Source: Betaproteobacteria bacterium (GTDB lineage Bacteria; Pseudomonadota; Gammaproteobacteria; Burkholderiales; Thiobacillaceae). Taken from it: a DNA stretch of 14,929 nt. The stretch spans positions 1 to 14,929 of the forward strand of contig JAIFLB010000026.1 of the NCBI GenBank assembly GCA_020049245.1, written 5' to 3'. The notes under the pieces are model-generated. The model searched no databases. It was not told the origin of the DNA and saw only the letters and a program-made list of their open reading frames with translations. Shown in pieces: positions 5,710 to 12,948 of the stretch. The position numbers and the translations under genes were made by a program. The first letter of the stretch is position 1; every line of letters begins with the position of its first letter.

Positions 5710-8347
5710 CCTCAGCTTCAGCCAACTCGATGCCGTAGCGGACTGGCAATTTGATGCCGAGGGCCTGAAGCTGAATTTTGCCGCTCAACGCCTGCTCAAT
5801 CCGGACCTGGATGGCAGCGCAAAAGGACATCTGGTGTTTCCCGGGGTGGGGCCAAATGCCAGCCAGGGGAGTGAGCCTGTCGGAAACCCCGGGAATGCCC
5901 CGATCGTGGCCGACATTACGGCGCATCTGCGGCGGGGTGAGGCGAAGGCGGTTTATCGCTATCTGCCGCGAGTGGTGGGTGACGAAACCTATCACTGGTT
6001 GCAGCACAGCCTGCTCGCCGGTCAATCGGATGATGTCAATCTGGTGTTGAAAGGGCCGCTGGATCGTTTCCCGTTTGATCAGGGCGGCGGTGAATTCAAG
6101 GTGGCGATCAGGATGCTGAATGGCGTGCTCGATTACGCACCAGGCTGGCCGCGCATTGAAGGTATCAATGGCATGCTGGTGTTTCATGACAAGGCGATGA
6201 CGCTGACCGCCGATACCGGCAAGATCCTCGATGCTCGCCTTGGCCCGGTGAAGGTATCGCTGGCGGATCTGCATGTCTCGCATGGTTTCCCCCTGCTGAT
6301 TGACGGTGAGGCGAATGGCGAGACCCGCGCGTTTCTCGATTTCATCAAGCGCTCACCGGTGCATGACCACACCGATCGCTTTACCGAGCCTTTCAGGACG
6401 CAGGGTGAAGGCCGCCTCAACCTTCAGTTGCAGATTCCCTTGCATCGGATTGAAACAACCACATTGCAGGGTACATACCGGTTCGACAACAACCGTCTCG
6501 ATCCGGGCGGCGACCTGCCTGAACTGAGCGGAGTCAGCGGCAGCGTTGAATTCACCCAGGATACTTTGCAAGCGAAAAACATTCGCGCCCAGGTGCTCGA
6601 TCTGCCGGTATCGCTGAACATTGAAAGCGCGGAGGCCGGGGCTAACGGCGACCGCAAACGTCCGTTGCGCGTGCAATTGATCGGCGATGCCAATCCGACC
6701 ATCCTGAAACCCCATCTGCCGCCGGCCCTGCATGGCCGGATCAGCGGCAGCACGCGTTGGCAGGCGGATATCGGGATGCATCCCAGCGGCAAGTCCGGCT
6801 TGACGCTGACCTCCGATCTGGTGGGCCTGGCGATCAATCTGCCGGCGCCATTCGGGAAAGCGGCGGACAAGGCAATGTCCTTGCAGGTGATAAAAGAATC
6901 GATGCCGCCGCAAGCGCAGCGCGAGGGCGGGGTGACAGCTGATGCGGTCAATCCGGTGTTTGTACGATATGGCGAATTGCTGACAATGCGCGCCATGTTT
7001 CCTGAGCGGACGCGTGCTCAGGTGCCAACTCAGGTGCCAACTCAGTTGCCAACCAATGCGCCGGCTTCGGTGCATCTGCGTTTCGGCTCCGGCGAGGCGA
7101 CTGCGCCGACCGATTCCGGTTTGAAGGTCAGCGGCTCACTGCGACAACTCGACCTGGATGCGTGGCGCAAGCTCGATCTGGGGATGGCAACGGCTTCAGG
7201 CGCATCCAACCCACTGCCGCTCCGCGAAGTCAGTCTGGCATTCAATGAATTGCTGATTTTTGATCGGCGCCTCAACGATACCCATGTCAAATTGCGGCCG
7301 GTCGGCGGCGGCTGGCGGCTGGCGCTGGCGGGACGCGAGATCAGCGGTGAAATTGTGACGGTGCCAGCAGGGGAAAAAATCAGCCTGCTGGCCAACTTGA
7401 AGCGCCTGAGTTTGCCGGAACTGGTATCGGCAAAGGTTCCGGCGAAGGCGGCGGCGAGTGGCGTCGGGTCGAGCACGGCAGAGCCATTGCCAAAATCCAT
7501 CACCGATGTGCTGGCGAGTCTCGAGTTGAGCGCCGAGAGCACGCTGATCGATGGTCTTGATCTGGGCGAATTGCATTTGCGCCTGTCGCCGGACACCTCT
7601 TCGATCGGGCGCGGCTTCGGGTTACGCATGGATAATCTGACCCTCAGCAACCCGGATGGGCAGCTGCGCGGCAAGGGCGTGATCGCCAACCATCCTCGTC
7701 GACAGAGCCAGTTTCAATTCGAACTGGAATCGAACAATTTCGGCAAGTTGCTCGACCGGCTTGGCATGCCGGGACGGATCAAGCGGGGCGCCGGACGTAT
7801 CTCCGGCCCCTTGAACTGGACCGGCGGTGTTGAGTCATTCAGTTTGAACAGGCTGGCTGGCGATCTCCAACTCGATCTGAAACAAGGTCAGTTCACCCGC
7901 ATCGAGCCTGGCGCCGGAAAGTTGCTTGGCATTCTTAGTCTGCAAAGCCTGCCGCGCCGCATCACGCTCGATTTTCGTGATGTTTTCTCCGAAGGCTTCG
8001 CGTTCGACGAAATCGTCGGTGGCATTTATCTGGAACGGGGAACTGCCTATTTCAAAGACCTGCGCATGAGTGGCCCGGCGGCGAAGGTGCGGATGAGCGG
8101 CATGGCCGACCTGACGCGCGAAACCCAGAATCTGCGCGTCACCATCCAACCCAGGCTGGAAGATACGGTGGCCATGGCGGGTGCCTTGCTGGGCGGTCCG
8201 GTGGTTGGCGTCGGCACTTTCATCGCGAACAAGATTCTGCAAAACCCGATCGGCCAGGCCGCCACTTTCGAATACGCCATTTCTGGCGCCTGGGCGGATC
8301 CGGTGGTGACCAAGCTGGCAAAGCCGAATATCAAGAGTGAGGAGTGA
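5570..8347 (+). CDS. yhdP: YhdP-family AsmA-like protein, C-terminal part (continuation after frameshift)
   Basis: This frame continues yhdP. The open frame can begin at a GTG at 5570, but residues before ISGKATFDGRGMTLSLP (from 5642) are a shadow of the upstream frame, so the real content starts there; the first ATG is at 5675. It is a long periplasmic beta-rich protein of AsmA type, forming the groove-like part of these lipid-transport proteins. Near the end are FEYAISGAWADPVVTKL and a preceding hydrophobic glycine-rich stretch (AMAGALLGGPVVGVGTFIANKIL), both typical of the AsmA-like C-terminal domain. A 12-bp in-frame repeat at 7019-7054 gives a threonine-proline linker (VPTQVPTQLPTN). The frame stays open for 2.7 kb with coherent codon use, which suggests either a recent mutation, a sequence error, or independent translation. 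No good ribosome-binding site supports separate translation. The stop overlaps a 7-bp tandem repeat. Confidence 0.85.
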   Translation: MRATGPGRRITRSSSASRRPASTPISGKATFDGRGMTLSLPNIFRHDLSFSQLDAVADWQFDAEGLKLNFAAQRLLNPDLDGSAKGHLVFPGVGPNASQGSEPVGNPGNAPIVADITAHLRRGEAKAVYRYLPRVVGDETYHWLQHSLLAGQSDDVNLVLKGPLDRFPFDQGGGEFKVAIRMLNGVLDYAPGWPRIEGINGMLVFHDKAMTLTADTGKILDARLGPVKVSLADLHVSHGFPLLIDGEANGETRAFLDFIKRSPVHDHTDRFTEPFRTQGEGRLNLQLQIPLHRIETTTLQGTYRFDNNRLDPGGDLPELSGVSGSVEFTQDTLQAKNIRAQVLDLPVSLNIESAEAGANGDRKRPLRVQLIGDANPTILKPHLPPALHGRISGSTRWQADIGMHPSGKSGLTLTSDLVGLAINLPAPFGKAADKAMSLQVIKESMPPQAQREGGVTADAVNPVFVRYGELLTMRAMFPERTRAQVPTQVPTQLPTNAPASVHLRFGSGEATAPTDSGLKVSGSLRQLDLDAWRKLDLGMATASGASNPLPLREVSLAFNELLIFDRRLNDTHVKLRPVGGGWRLALAGREISGEIVTVPAGEKISLLANLKRLSLPELVSAKVPAKAAASGVGSSTAEPLPKSITDVLASLELSAESTLIDGLDLGELHLRLSPDTSSIGRGFGLRMDNLTLSNPDGQLRGKGVIANHPRRQSQFQFELESNNFGKLLDRLGMPGRIKRGAGRISGPLNWTGGVESFSLNRLAGDLQLDLKQGQFTRIEPGAGKLLGILSLQSLPRRITLDFRDVFSEGFAFDEIVGGIYLERGTAYFKDLRMSGPAAKVRMSGMADLTRETQNLRVTIQPRLEDTVAMAGALLGGPVVGVGTFIANKILQNPIGQAATFEYAISGAWADPVVTKLAKPNIKSEE
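7019..7054 (+). repeat. 12-bp in-frame tandem repeat in yhdP
   Basis: CAGGTGCCAACT occurs at 7019-7030 and 7031-7042, and a diverged third copy CAGTTGCCAACC at 7043-7054. It encodes a repeated Q-V/L-P-T unit between two AsmA-like segments, so it probably makes a flexible linker whose length could vary without changing frame. Confidence 0.8.
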
Positions 8348-8385
8348 AAGGTGAAAGGTGAAAGGTGAAAGGTGAAAGGTGAAAT
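8344..8385 (+). repeat. 7-bp tandem repeat over the yhdP stop codon
   Basis: Five perfect copies of GTGAAAG run from 8344 to 8378, followed by GTGAAAT (8379-8385). The first copy contains the TGA stop of yhdP (8345-8347). A partly complementary sequence, CACCTTCATTTTTCACC, lies at 8415-8431, so the transcript could fold back on itself here. Changes in copy number beyond the first unit would alter only the 3' untranslated region. The rest of 8386-8462 contains no gene I can recognise. Confidence 0.9.
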
Positions 8386-8462
8386 GAGGAAGCCCACAGC
8401 GCCAACGGTGCATCACCTTCATTTTTCACCCGAGCCGCAGAGTAGCGGGGCACGTTTCACAC

Positions 8463-8495
8463 GCCAATACCATATTGGCTATTGCGGTTGCGCAA
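8463..8495. promoter_or_regulatory. Two adjacent small inverted repeats upstream of the amidase gene
   Basis: GCCAATA-CCA-TATTGGC (8463-8479, perfect 7-bp arms) is followed two bases later by TTGCG-GTTG-CGCAA (8482-8495, perfect 5-bp arms). They lie 50-80 bp before the GTG start of the amidase, in the only gap between it and yhdP. They could be a protein-binding site, a transcript structure or chance; there is no U-tract, so a classic terminator is unlikely. Confidence 0.35.
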
Positions 8496-8544
8496 ACTCC
8501 TTGTGTACCCTCGAACCTCTCCAAAGCCTCCACGGGAGCATGCA

Positions 8545-9459
8545 GTGATCCGGCCGAAACCTTCCAGCTTTGCCAAGACCAAGACCCGCAGTGTGCCGAA
8601 GCCGGTGCAGGACACCACGGGCATTGTCCGCGTCGCGGCGGTACAGATGGCCTCGGGACCCAATGTGGCGGCGAATCTGGCCGAGGCTGAAAACCTGATC
8701 AATATGGCGGTTGGCGGGGGCGCCAAGTTGGTGGCGCTGCCCGAGTTTTTCGCCATCATGGGGTTGAAAGAAACCGACAAAGTGGCGGCGGCCGAAGCCG
8801 ATGGCAAAGGCCCGATCCAGAAATTTCTTGCCGCGCAGGCGAAAAAGCATGCCATTTGGCTGGTCGGTGGATCGGTGCCGCTGACCTGCGACAACCCGAA
8901 GAAAGTACGCAATGCCTGCCTGGTTTATGACGACAAGGGCAAGCGGGTGGCGCGCTACGACAAGATCCATCTGTTCGGTCTTGACCTGGGCAACGAGCAT
9001 TACAAGGAACAGACCACCATCGAAGCCGGCAACCGTGTGGTTGTCGTCGAGTCGCCGTTCGGTCGCATTGGCTTGTCGGTCTGTTATGACCTGCGCTTCC
9101 CCGAGTTGTACCGGGCGATGGGCGATGTCGAGATCATCCTGGTACCGGCGGCGTTCACCGCAACCACCGGCCGGGCGCATTTTGAGACCCTGATCCGTGC
9201 CCGCGCCATCGAAAACCTGGCCTATGTGATTGCGCCGGCGCAAGGCGGTTATCACGTCTCCGGTCGTGAAACGCATGGCGACAGCATGATCGTCGACCCC
9301 TGGGGCAATGTGCTCGACCGCCTGCCGCGTGGTTCCGGCGTGGTCATTGCCGGCATCAACCGCGCCTATCAGGACAGCTTGCGCAAGAGCTTGCCGGCGT
9401 TGAAACACCGCACGCTGGATTGTTCCAGTGGTATTGAAATCGAAGTCATCAAAGCCTGA
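8545..9459 (+). CDS. Carbon-nitrogen hydrolase (nitrilase superfamily), probable Nit1-type deaminated glutathione amidase
   Basis: This is a 304-residue cytoplasmic hydrolase of the nitrilase superfamily, which cleaves amide C-N bonds through a Glu-Lys-Cys triad. All three residues are visible: E67 in LPEFF, K140 in YDKIHLF and C170 in SVCYDLRFPELYR. The pattern GGSVPL, VRNACLVYDDKG, KIHLFGLDL and SPFGRIGLSVCYD resembles the Nit1/YbeM group. Those enzymes hydrolyse deaminated glutathione, a damage product of transaminases, to alpha-ketoglutarate and cysteinylglycine. Substrate assignment is by resemblance. The GTG at 8545 is chosen because GGGAG lies at 8534-8538, six bases upstream, and the domain starts soon after. 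An upstream TTG at 8482 falls inside a hairpin. The gene lies between yhdP and tldD on the same strand. Confidence 0.92.
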   Translation: MIRPKPSSFAKTKTRSVPKPVQDTTGIVRVAAVQMASGPNVAANLAEAENLINMAVGGGAKLVALPEFFAIMGLKETDKVAAAEADGKGPIQKFLAAQAKKHAIWLVGGSVPLTCDNPKKVRNACLVYDDKGKRVARYDKIHLFGLDLGNEHYKEQTTIEAGNRVVVVESPFGRIGLSVCYDLRFPELYRAMGDVEIILVPAAFTATTGRAHFETLIRARAIENLAYVIAPAQGGYHVSGRETHGDSMIVDPWGNVLDRLPRGSGVVIAGINRAYQDSLRKSLPALKHRTLDCSSGIEIEVIKA

Positions 9460-9533
9460 TTTACAAGCCTGACTCACCGGCTGCGCTCGCCGGAGCCTAT
9501 TCATAAAGTATTGATTCTAAAGTGTTAACTCCC

Positions 9534-10988
9534 ATGTCTTTCGCCTCCCCTTTCGCCACTGCTGAAGCCACCTTGCTGGCGCCGAATGAAATCGACGCCG
9601 CGCAACTCGATGGCGTCTTCGGTCAGCTCGCGACGCATCAGATCGACGATGCCGATCTGTACTTCCAGTACACCCGTTCCGAGGCCTGGAGCCTGGAAGA
9701 AGGCCAGGTCAAATCGGGCAGCTTCAATATCGATCAGGGCGTTGGCGTGCGGGCTGTGGTCGGCGACAAAACTGCGTTCGCCTATTCCGACGACATCCGC
9801 CTGCCCGCGATCCTCGAAGCCGCCGCCACCGTGCGCGCCATCGCTGCCAGCGGTCAATCGGCAACAACGCGGGTTGCCGCTCGCAGCCAGGGCCGCGCGC
9901 TGTATGCACCGATTGACCCGCTCGCCTCGTTGGGCGAGTCCGACAAGGTCGCCCTGTTGCATCGGCTGGAAGACTACGCGCGCAAGCTGGATGCGCGCGT
10001 CACCCAGGTGGTCGCCAGTCTGGCCGGCGAATACGAAGTGATCTTTGTGACCCGCCTCGATGGCCGCAGCGCCGCCGACGTGCGGCCGCTGGTGCGCGTC
10101 TCGCTTCAGGTCATCGTCGAACAGGATGGTCGCCGCGAACAAGGCAGCGCCGGCGGCGGCGGACGTTTCGATTACGCCTATTTCAGCGATGCGATGCTGC
10201 GCGAATACGCCGAGCTCGCGGTGCAGCAGGCGCTGACCAACCTTAATGCCAAACCCGCGCCAGCCGGCAGCATGACCGTGGTGCTCGGCTCAGGTTGGCC
10301 CGGTATTCTGTTGCACGAGGCCATCGGTCATGGTCTGGAAGGTGATTTCAATCGCAAAGGATCGTCGGCGTTCTCCGGCCGCATCGGCCAGCGCGTCGCT
10401 GCTGACGGTGTCACCGTGGTTGATGACGGCACCATTGCCGATCGACGCGGCTCGCTCAACATCGACGATGAAGGCACGCCGACCCAACGCACGGTGCTGA
10501 TCGAAAACGGCATCCTGCGCGGTTACATGCAGGACAGCATGAATGCCCGCCTGATGGGCATGGCGCCGACCGGCAACGCACGCCGCGAATCCTTTGCCCA
10601 CCTGCCGATGCCGCGCATGACCAACACCATGATGCTGGCCGGCGAGGGGGATCAGGGAAAAGACCCGGCCGAAATCATCGCTTCAGTAAAAAACGGCTTG
10701 TACGCGGTCAACTTCGGTGGCGGCCAGGTCGACATCACCAGCGGCAAATTCGTCTTCTCCGCCGCCGAGGCCTACATGATCGAAGACGGCAAGGTGACTT
10801 ACCCGGTCAAGGGCGCGACGCTGATCGGCAACGGCCCGGACGTGCTGACCCGCGTCTCGATGATCGGCAACGACATGCGCCTCGACCCCGGTGTCGGCAC
10901 CTGCGGCAAGGAAGGCCAGAGCGTGCCGGTCGGCGTCGGCCAGCCAACCATGCGTATCGATGGTCTCACTGTCGGCGGCACGCAGTAG
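9534..10988 (+). CDS. tldD: TldD metalloprotease subunit
   Basis: This is a 484-residue protein, about the same length as E. coli TldD (481). TldD works with TldE/PmbA as a heterodimeric zinc protease that degrades unfolded peptides and trims the leaders of modified peptides such as microcin B17. The zinc-site motif HEAIGHGLEGD has H261, E262 and H266, and the third ligand candidate is C457 in GTCGKEGQS. This motif marks TldD rather than its partner, which lacks it. The N-terminus (QLDGVFGQLATHQIDDADLYFQ, then SFNIDQGVGVRAVVGDKTAFAYSDDI) matches the family well, supporting ATG 9534. A GTG 12 bases earlier is possible, and neither has a clear ribosome-binding site. The partner pmbA is not in this window. 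The 74-bp gap before it holds only a weak hairpin (9477-9493) with no T-tract. Confidence 0.97.
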   Translation: MSFASPFATAEATLLAPNEIDAAQLDGVFGQLATHQIDDADLYFQYTRSEAWSLEEGQVKSGSFNIDQGVGVRAVVGDKTAFAYSDDIRLPAILEAAATVRAIAASGQSATTRVAARSQGRALYAPIDPLASLGESDKVALLHRLEDYARKLDARVTQVVASLAGEYEVIFVTRLDGRSAADVRPLVRVSLQVIVEQDGRREQGSAGGGGRFDYAYFSDAMLREYAELAVQQALTNLNAKPAPAGSMTVVLGSGWPGILLHEAIGHGLEGDFNRKGSSAFSGRIGQRVAADGVTVVDDGTIADRRGSLNIDDEGTPTQRTVLIENGILRGYMQDSMNARLMGMAPTGNARRESFAHLPMPRMTNTMMLAGEGDQGKDPAEIIASVKNGLYAVNFGGGQVDITSGKFVFSAAEAYMIEDGKVTYPVKGATLIGNGPDVLTRVSMIGNDMRLDPGVGTCGKEGQSVPVGVGQPTMRIDGLTVGGTQ

Positions 10989-10993
10989 GTTAT

Positions 10994-11077
10994 GTAGGGC
11001 GGAAAAGCCGACAGGCGCCTTCCGCCAGAAGGTGGAGCGCTCATTTGGCGGAAGGCGCTACCGCTTTTCCGCCCTAC
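10994..11077. repeat. Inverted-repeat intergenic element, copy 2 (near-perfect palindrome)
   Basis: This is an 84-bp hairpin-forming element between tldD and lipA. The outer arms GTAGGGCGGAAAAGC (10994-11008) and its exact reverse complement (11063-11077) are 15 bp each. The inner arms GCGCCTTCCGCCA (11015-11027) and its exact reverse complement (11046-11058) are 13 bp each. They are separated by small bulges of 6 and 4 bases and an 18-base loop. The first 33 bases match copy 1 (1646-1678) at all but one position. It begins 6 bp after the tldD stop and ends 24 bp before the lipA start. It has no open frame of its own and no U-tract. Its strong fold may protect the tldD message or lower read-through into lipA. 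Confidence 0.9.
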
Positions 11078-11101
11078 GTGAATTTTGTTGAACTCAAACT
11101 G

Positions 11102-12028
11102 ATGGCCGATTCCGAACTCCACAAAGGCGCGGCCAAAACCGCCCGCATCCCGATCAAGATCGTTGCCAAGCCGCGCATGAAACTGCCGGCCTGGATCAAG
11201 GCGCAGGCGCCAAGCGCGCCGGAAGTGCAACAACTCAAGGCGATCCTGCGCGACGCCAAGCTGCATACCGTGTGCGAAGAAGCTTCCTGTCCGAACCTGG
11301 GCGAGTGCTTCAAGCACGGCACCGCCACCTTCATGATCCTGGGCGACCTGTGTACCCGGCGTTGCCCGTTCTGCGACGTCGGCCATGGCAAACCGCTGCC
11401 GCCCGACCCGGAAGAGCCGAGTCATCTGGCGGCAACGCTGGCCGCCATGCGACTCAAATACGTGGTGATCACCAGTGTCGATCGCGATGATCTGAAAGAT
11501 GGCGGCGCCCAACACTTCGTCGATTGCATGCAAGCCGCGCGCGCCGCATCACCCGCTACGCGGATCGAAATCCTGGTACCGGATTTTCGTGGCCGACTCG
11601 AACTCGCTCTCGACATCCTGGCGCAAGTACCGCCGGCCGTGCTGAATCACAATCTGGAAACCGTGCCGCGTCTTTACAAAGCCTGCCGTCCCGGCGCGGA
11701 TTACGCGCATTCGCTGCTGTTATTGAAGACCTTCAAGGCGCGTTGCCCGAATGTGCCGACCAAATCCGGCATCATGCTCGGCCTGGGCGAAACCGATGCC
11801 GAAGTGGTTGATGTGCTGCGCGATCTGCGCGCGCACGACGTCGATATGCTGACCATCGGCCAATACCTGCAACCCTCGCCACATCATCTGCCAGTCGAAC
11901 GTTTCGTGCCGCCGGATCAGTTCGCCGAGTTCGAGCGCATCGCGCTGGAAATGGGCTTCAAGAACGTCGCCAGCGGCCCGATGGTGCGATCCAGCTATCA
12001 CGCCGATCAGCAGGCGATCGGCATCTGA
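11102..12028 (+). CDS. lipA: Lipoyl synthase
   Basis: This is a 308-residue radical SAM enzyme that inserts two sulfur atoms into protein-bound octanoyl groups to make lipoate on 2-oxoacid dehydrogenases and the glycine cleavage H protein. Both iron-sulfur sites are intact. The auxiliary cluster motif CEEASCPNLGEC gives C58, C63 and C69, with the ligating serine in the C-terminal RSSYHAD (296-302). The radical SAM motif CTRRCPFC gives C84, C88 and C91. Conserved stretches DGGAQHF, PDFRGR, NHNLETVPRLY, PTKSGIMLGLGE and TIGQYLQPSPHHLPV are all present. The ATG at 11102 was chosen because the frame upstream runs into the inverted-repeat element. An in-frame GTG at 11078 remains possible, and no Shine-Dalgarno sequence is visible for either. 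lipB is not adjacent. The gene is convergent with fmt, 28 bp away. Confidence 0.97.
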   Translation: MADSELHKGAAKTARIPIKIVAKPRMKLPAWIKAQAPSAPEVQQLKAILRDAKLHTVCEEASCPNLGECFKHGTATFMILGDLCTRRCPFCDVGHGKPLPPDPEEPSHLAATLAAMRLKYVVITSVDRDDLKDGGAQHFVDCMQAARAASPATRIEILVPDFRGRLELALDILAQVPPAVLNHNLETVPRLYKACRPGADYAHSLLLLKTFKARCPNVPTKSGIMLGLGETDAEVVDVLRDLRAHDVDMLTIGQYLQPSPHHLPVERFVPPDQFAEFERIALEMGFKNVASGPMVRSSYHADQQAIGI

Positions 12029-12056
12029 ACCAGCCCGGCCATTTTGGCCATGGAAG

Positions 12057-12938
12057 TCAGTCGAGTTTGTCGCCGACTTGCATGGGATTGCCGGCGAGAA
12101 ACGCAGTCACCGGCAGGCGTTTGCCACCCGCTTTCTGAACTTCGGATACCGCCAGCGCACCGTGGCCGCAGGCCAGGCGGAGTTCGCCGTCGCTGATGGC
12201 AAGCAGGCTGCCGGGCACGCCTTCGCCGGCAACCGGTCTGGCCTGCCAGATCTTCAGCGGACTGCCTGCCAGCAACCCATAAGCGCCAGGGAACGGGTTG
12301 AAGGCGCGAATCTTTCGATCCAGTTGTTCGGCGTTCAGGGTCCAGTCCAGGCGCGCTTCTTCCTTGCTGATCTTGGTGGCGTAATTTGCCAGCGCGTCAT
12401 CCTGTGGCGTGGCCTTGACCTGTCCGGCGGCGAGGTCGGGCAGCAAGCGCACGATCTCGCGCGCACCGAGTTCTGCCAGGCGGTCATGCAAACTGCCCGT
12501 GGTGTCGTCAGGCCGGATCGGCAAGGCGCTGCGGGTCAGCATCGCGCCGGTATCCAGACCCTTGTCCATCTGCATCAGCGTGATACCGGTTTCAATGTCG
12601 CCGGCTTCGATGGCGCGGTGGATCGGCGCCGCACCGCGCCAACGCGGCAGCAAAGAGGCGTGAATGTTGATGCAGCCGAGACGCGGCATGTCTAGCACGA
12701 CTTCTGCGGCGTCGAGAATCGGCTGGCGCGCTGCTTCGGTCTTCAGGTTTTCCGGTTGCGCGACATCAATGCCATGCGCCAGCGCGATTTCCTTGACCGG
12801 GCTCATTTTCAGCTTCATACCGCGCCCGGCCGGGCGATCCGGTTGCGTCAGCACAAGCGGAATGTCATGCCCGGCGTCGATCAGCGCTTTCAACGCCAGC
12901 GCGGCGAATTCCGGCGTGCCGGCAAAGATCAGGCGCAT
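12057..12938 (-). CDS. fmt: Methionyl-tRNA formyltransferase, with an apparent internal deletion
   Basis: Fmt transfers a formyl group from 10-formyltetrahydrofolate to initiator Met-tRNA. The protein has 293 residues against about 315 in E. coli. The catalytic triad is present as N91 and H93 in NIHASLLPRWRGAAP and D129 in MDKGLDTG; the C-terminal tRNA-binding domain (about residues 190-293) looks complete, including SKEEARLDW and IRAFNPFPGAY. Between QPENLKTEAARQPILDAAEV and VLDMPRLG the protein is about 14 residues shorter than usual. It lacks the conserved strand and AYG segment that normally precede LP-x-x-VLDMPRLG. The remaining frame is intact, so this is an in-frame loss and activity is uncertain. 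The ATG at 12938 has GAGG eight bases upstream, overlapping the def stop, so translation is probably coupled to def. Confidence 0.93.
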   Translation of the reverse strand: MRLIFAGTPEFAALALKALIDAGHDIPLVLTQPDRPAGRGMKLKMSPVKEIALAHGIDVAQPENLKTEAARQPILDAAEVVLDMPRLGCINIHASLLPRWRGAAPIHRAIEAGDIETGITLMQMDKGLDTGAMLTRSALPIRPDDTTGSLHDRLAELGAREIVRLLPDLAAGQVKATPQDDALANYATKISKEEARLDWTLNAEQLDRKIRAFNPFPGAYGLLAGSPLKIWQARPVAGEGVPGSLLAISDGELRLACGHGALAVSEVQKAGGKRLPVTAFLAGNPMQVGDKLD

Positions 12939-12948
12939 CAGGCTTGCC

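Noticed and set aside
8344..8385. A CRISPR-like array
   Set aside because: The 7-bp units are directly adjacent with no spacers and there are no cas genes; this is a simple tandem repeat.
8482..8544. A longer amidase beginning at TTG 8482
   Set aside because: GTG 8545 has GGGAG six bases upstream, while the TTG lies in a small hairpin and adds residues unlike the family.
9477..9493. Hairpin CCGGC-TGCGCTC-GCCGG between the amidase gene and tldD as a terminator
   Set aside because: It is a short stem followed by mixed sequence with no T run.
8479..9504. A 341-codon minus-strand open frame opposite the amidase gene
   Set aside because: Its plus-strand partner has an intact catalytic triad and a good ribosome-binding site; the reverse frame shows no recognisable motif.
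11045..11101. A longer lipA beginning at TTG 11045
   Set aside because: The extra residues are encoded by the inverted-repeat element and do not resemble the LipA N-terminus.
12037..12049. Hairpin GGCCA-TTT-TGGCC between lipA and fmt as a bidirectional terminator
   Set aside because: The stem is only 5 bp and has no T-tract on either strand; it may be chance.
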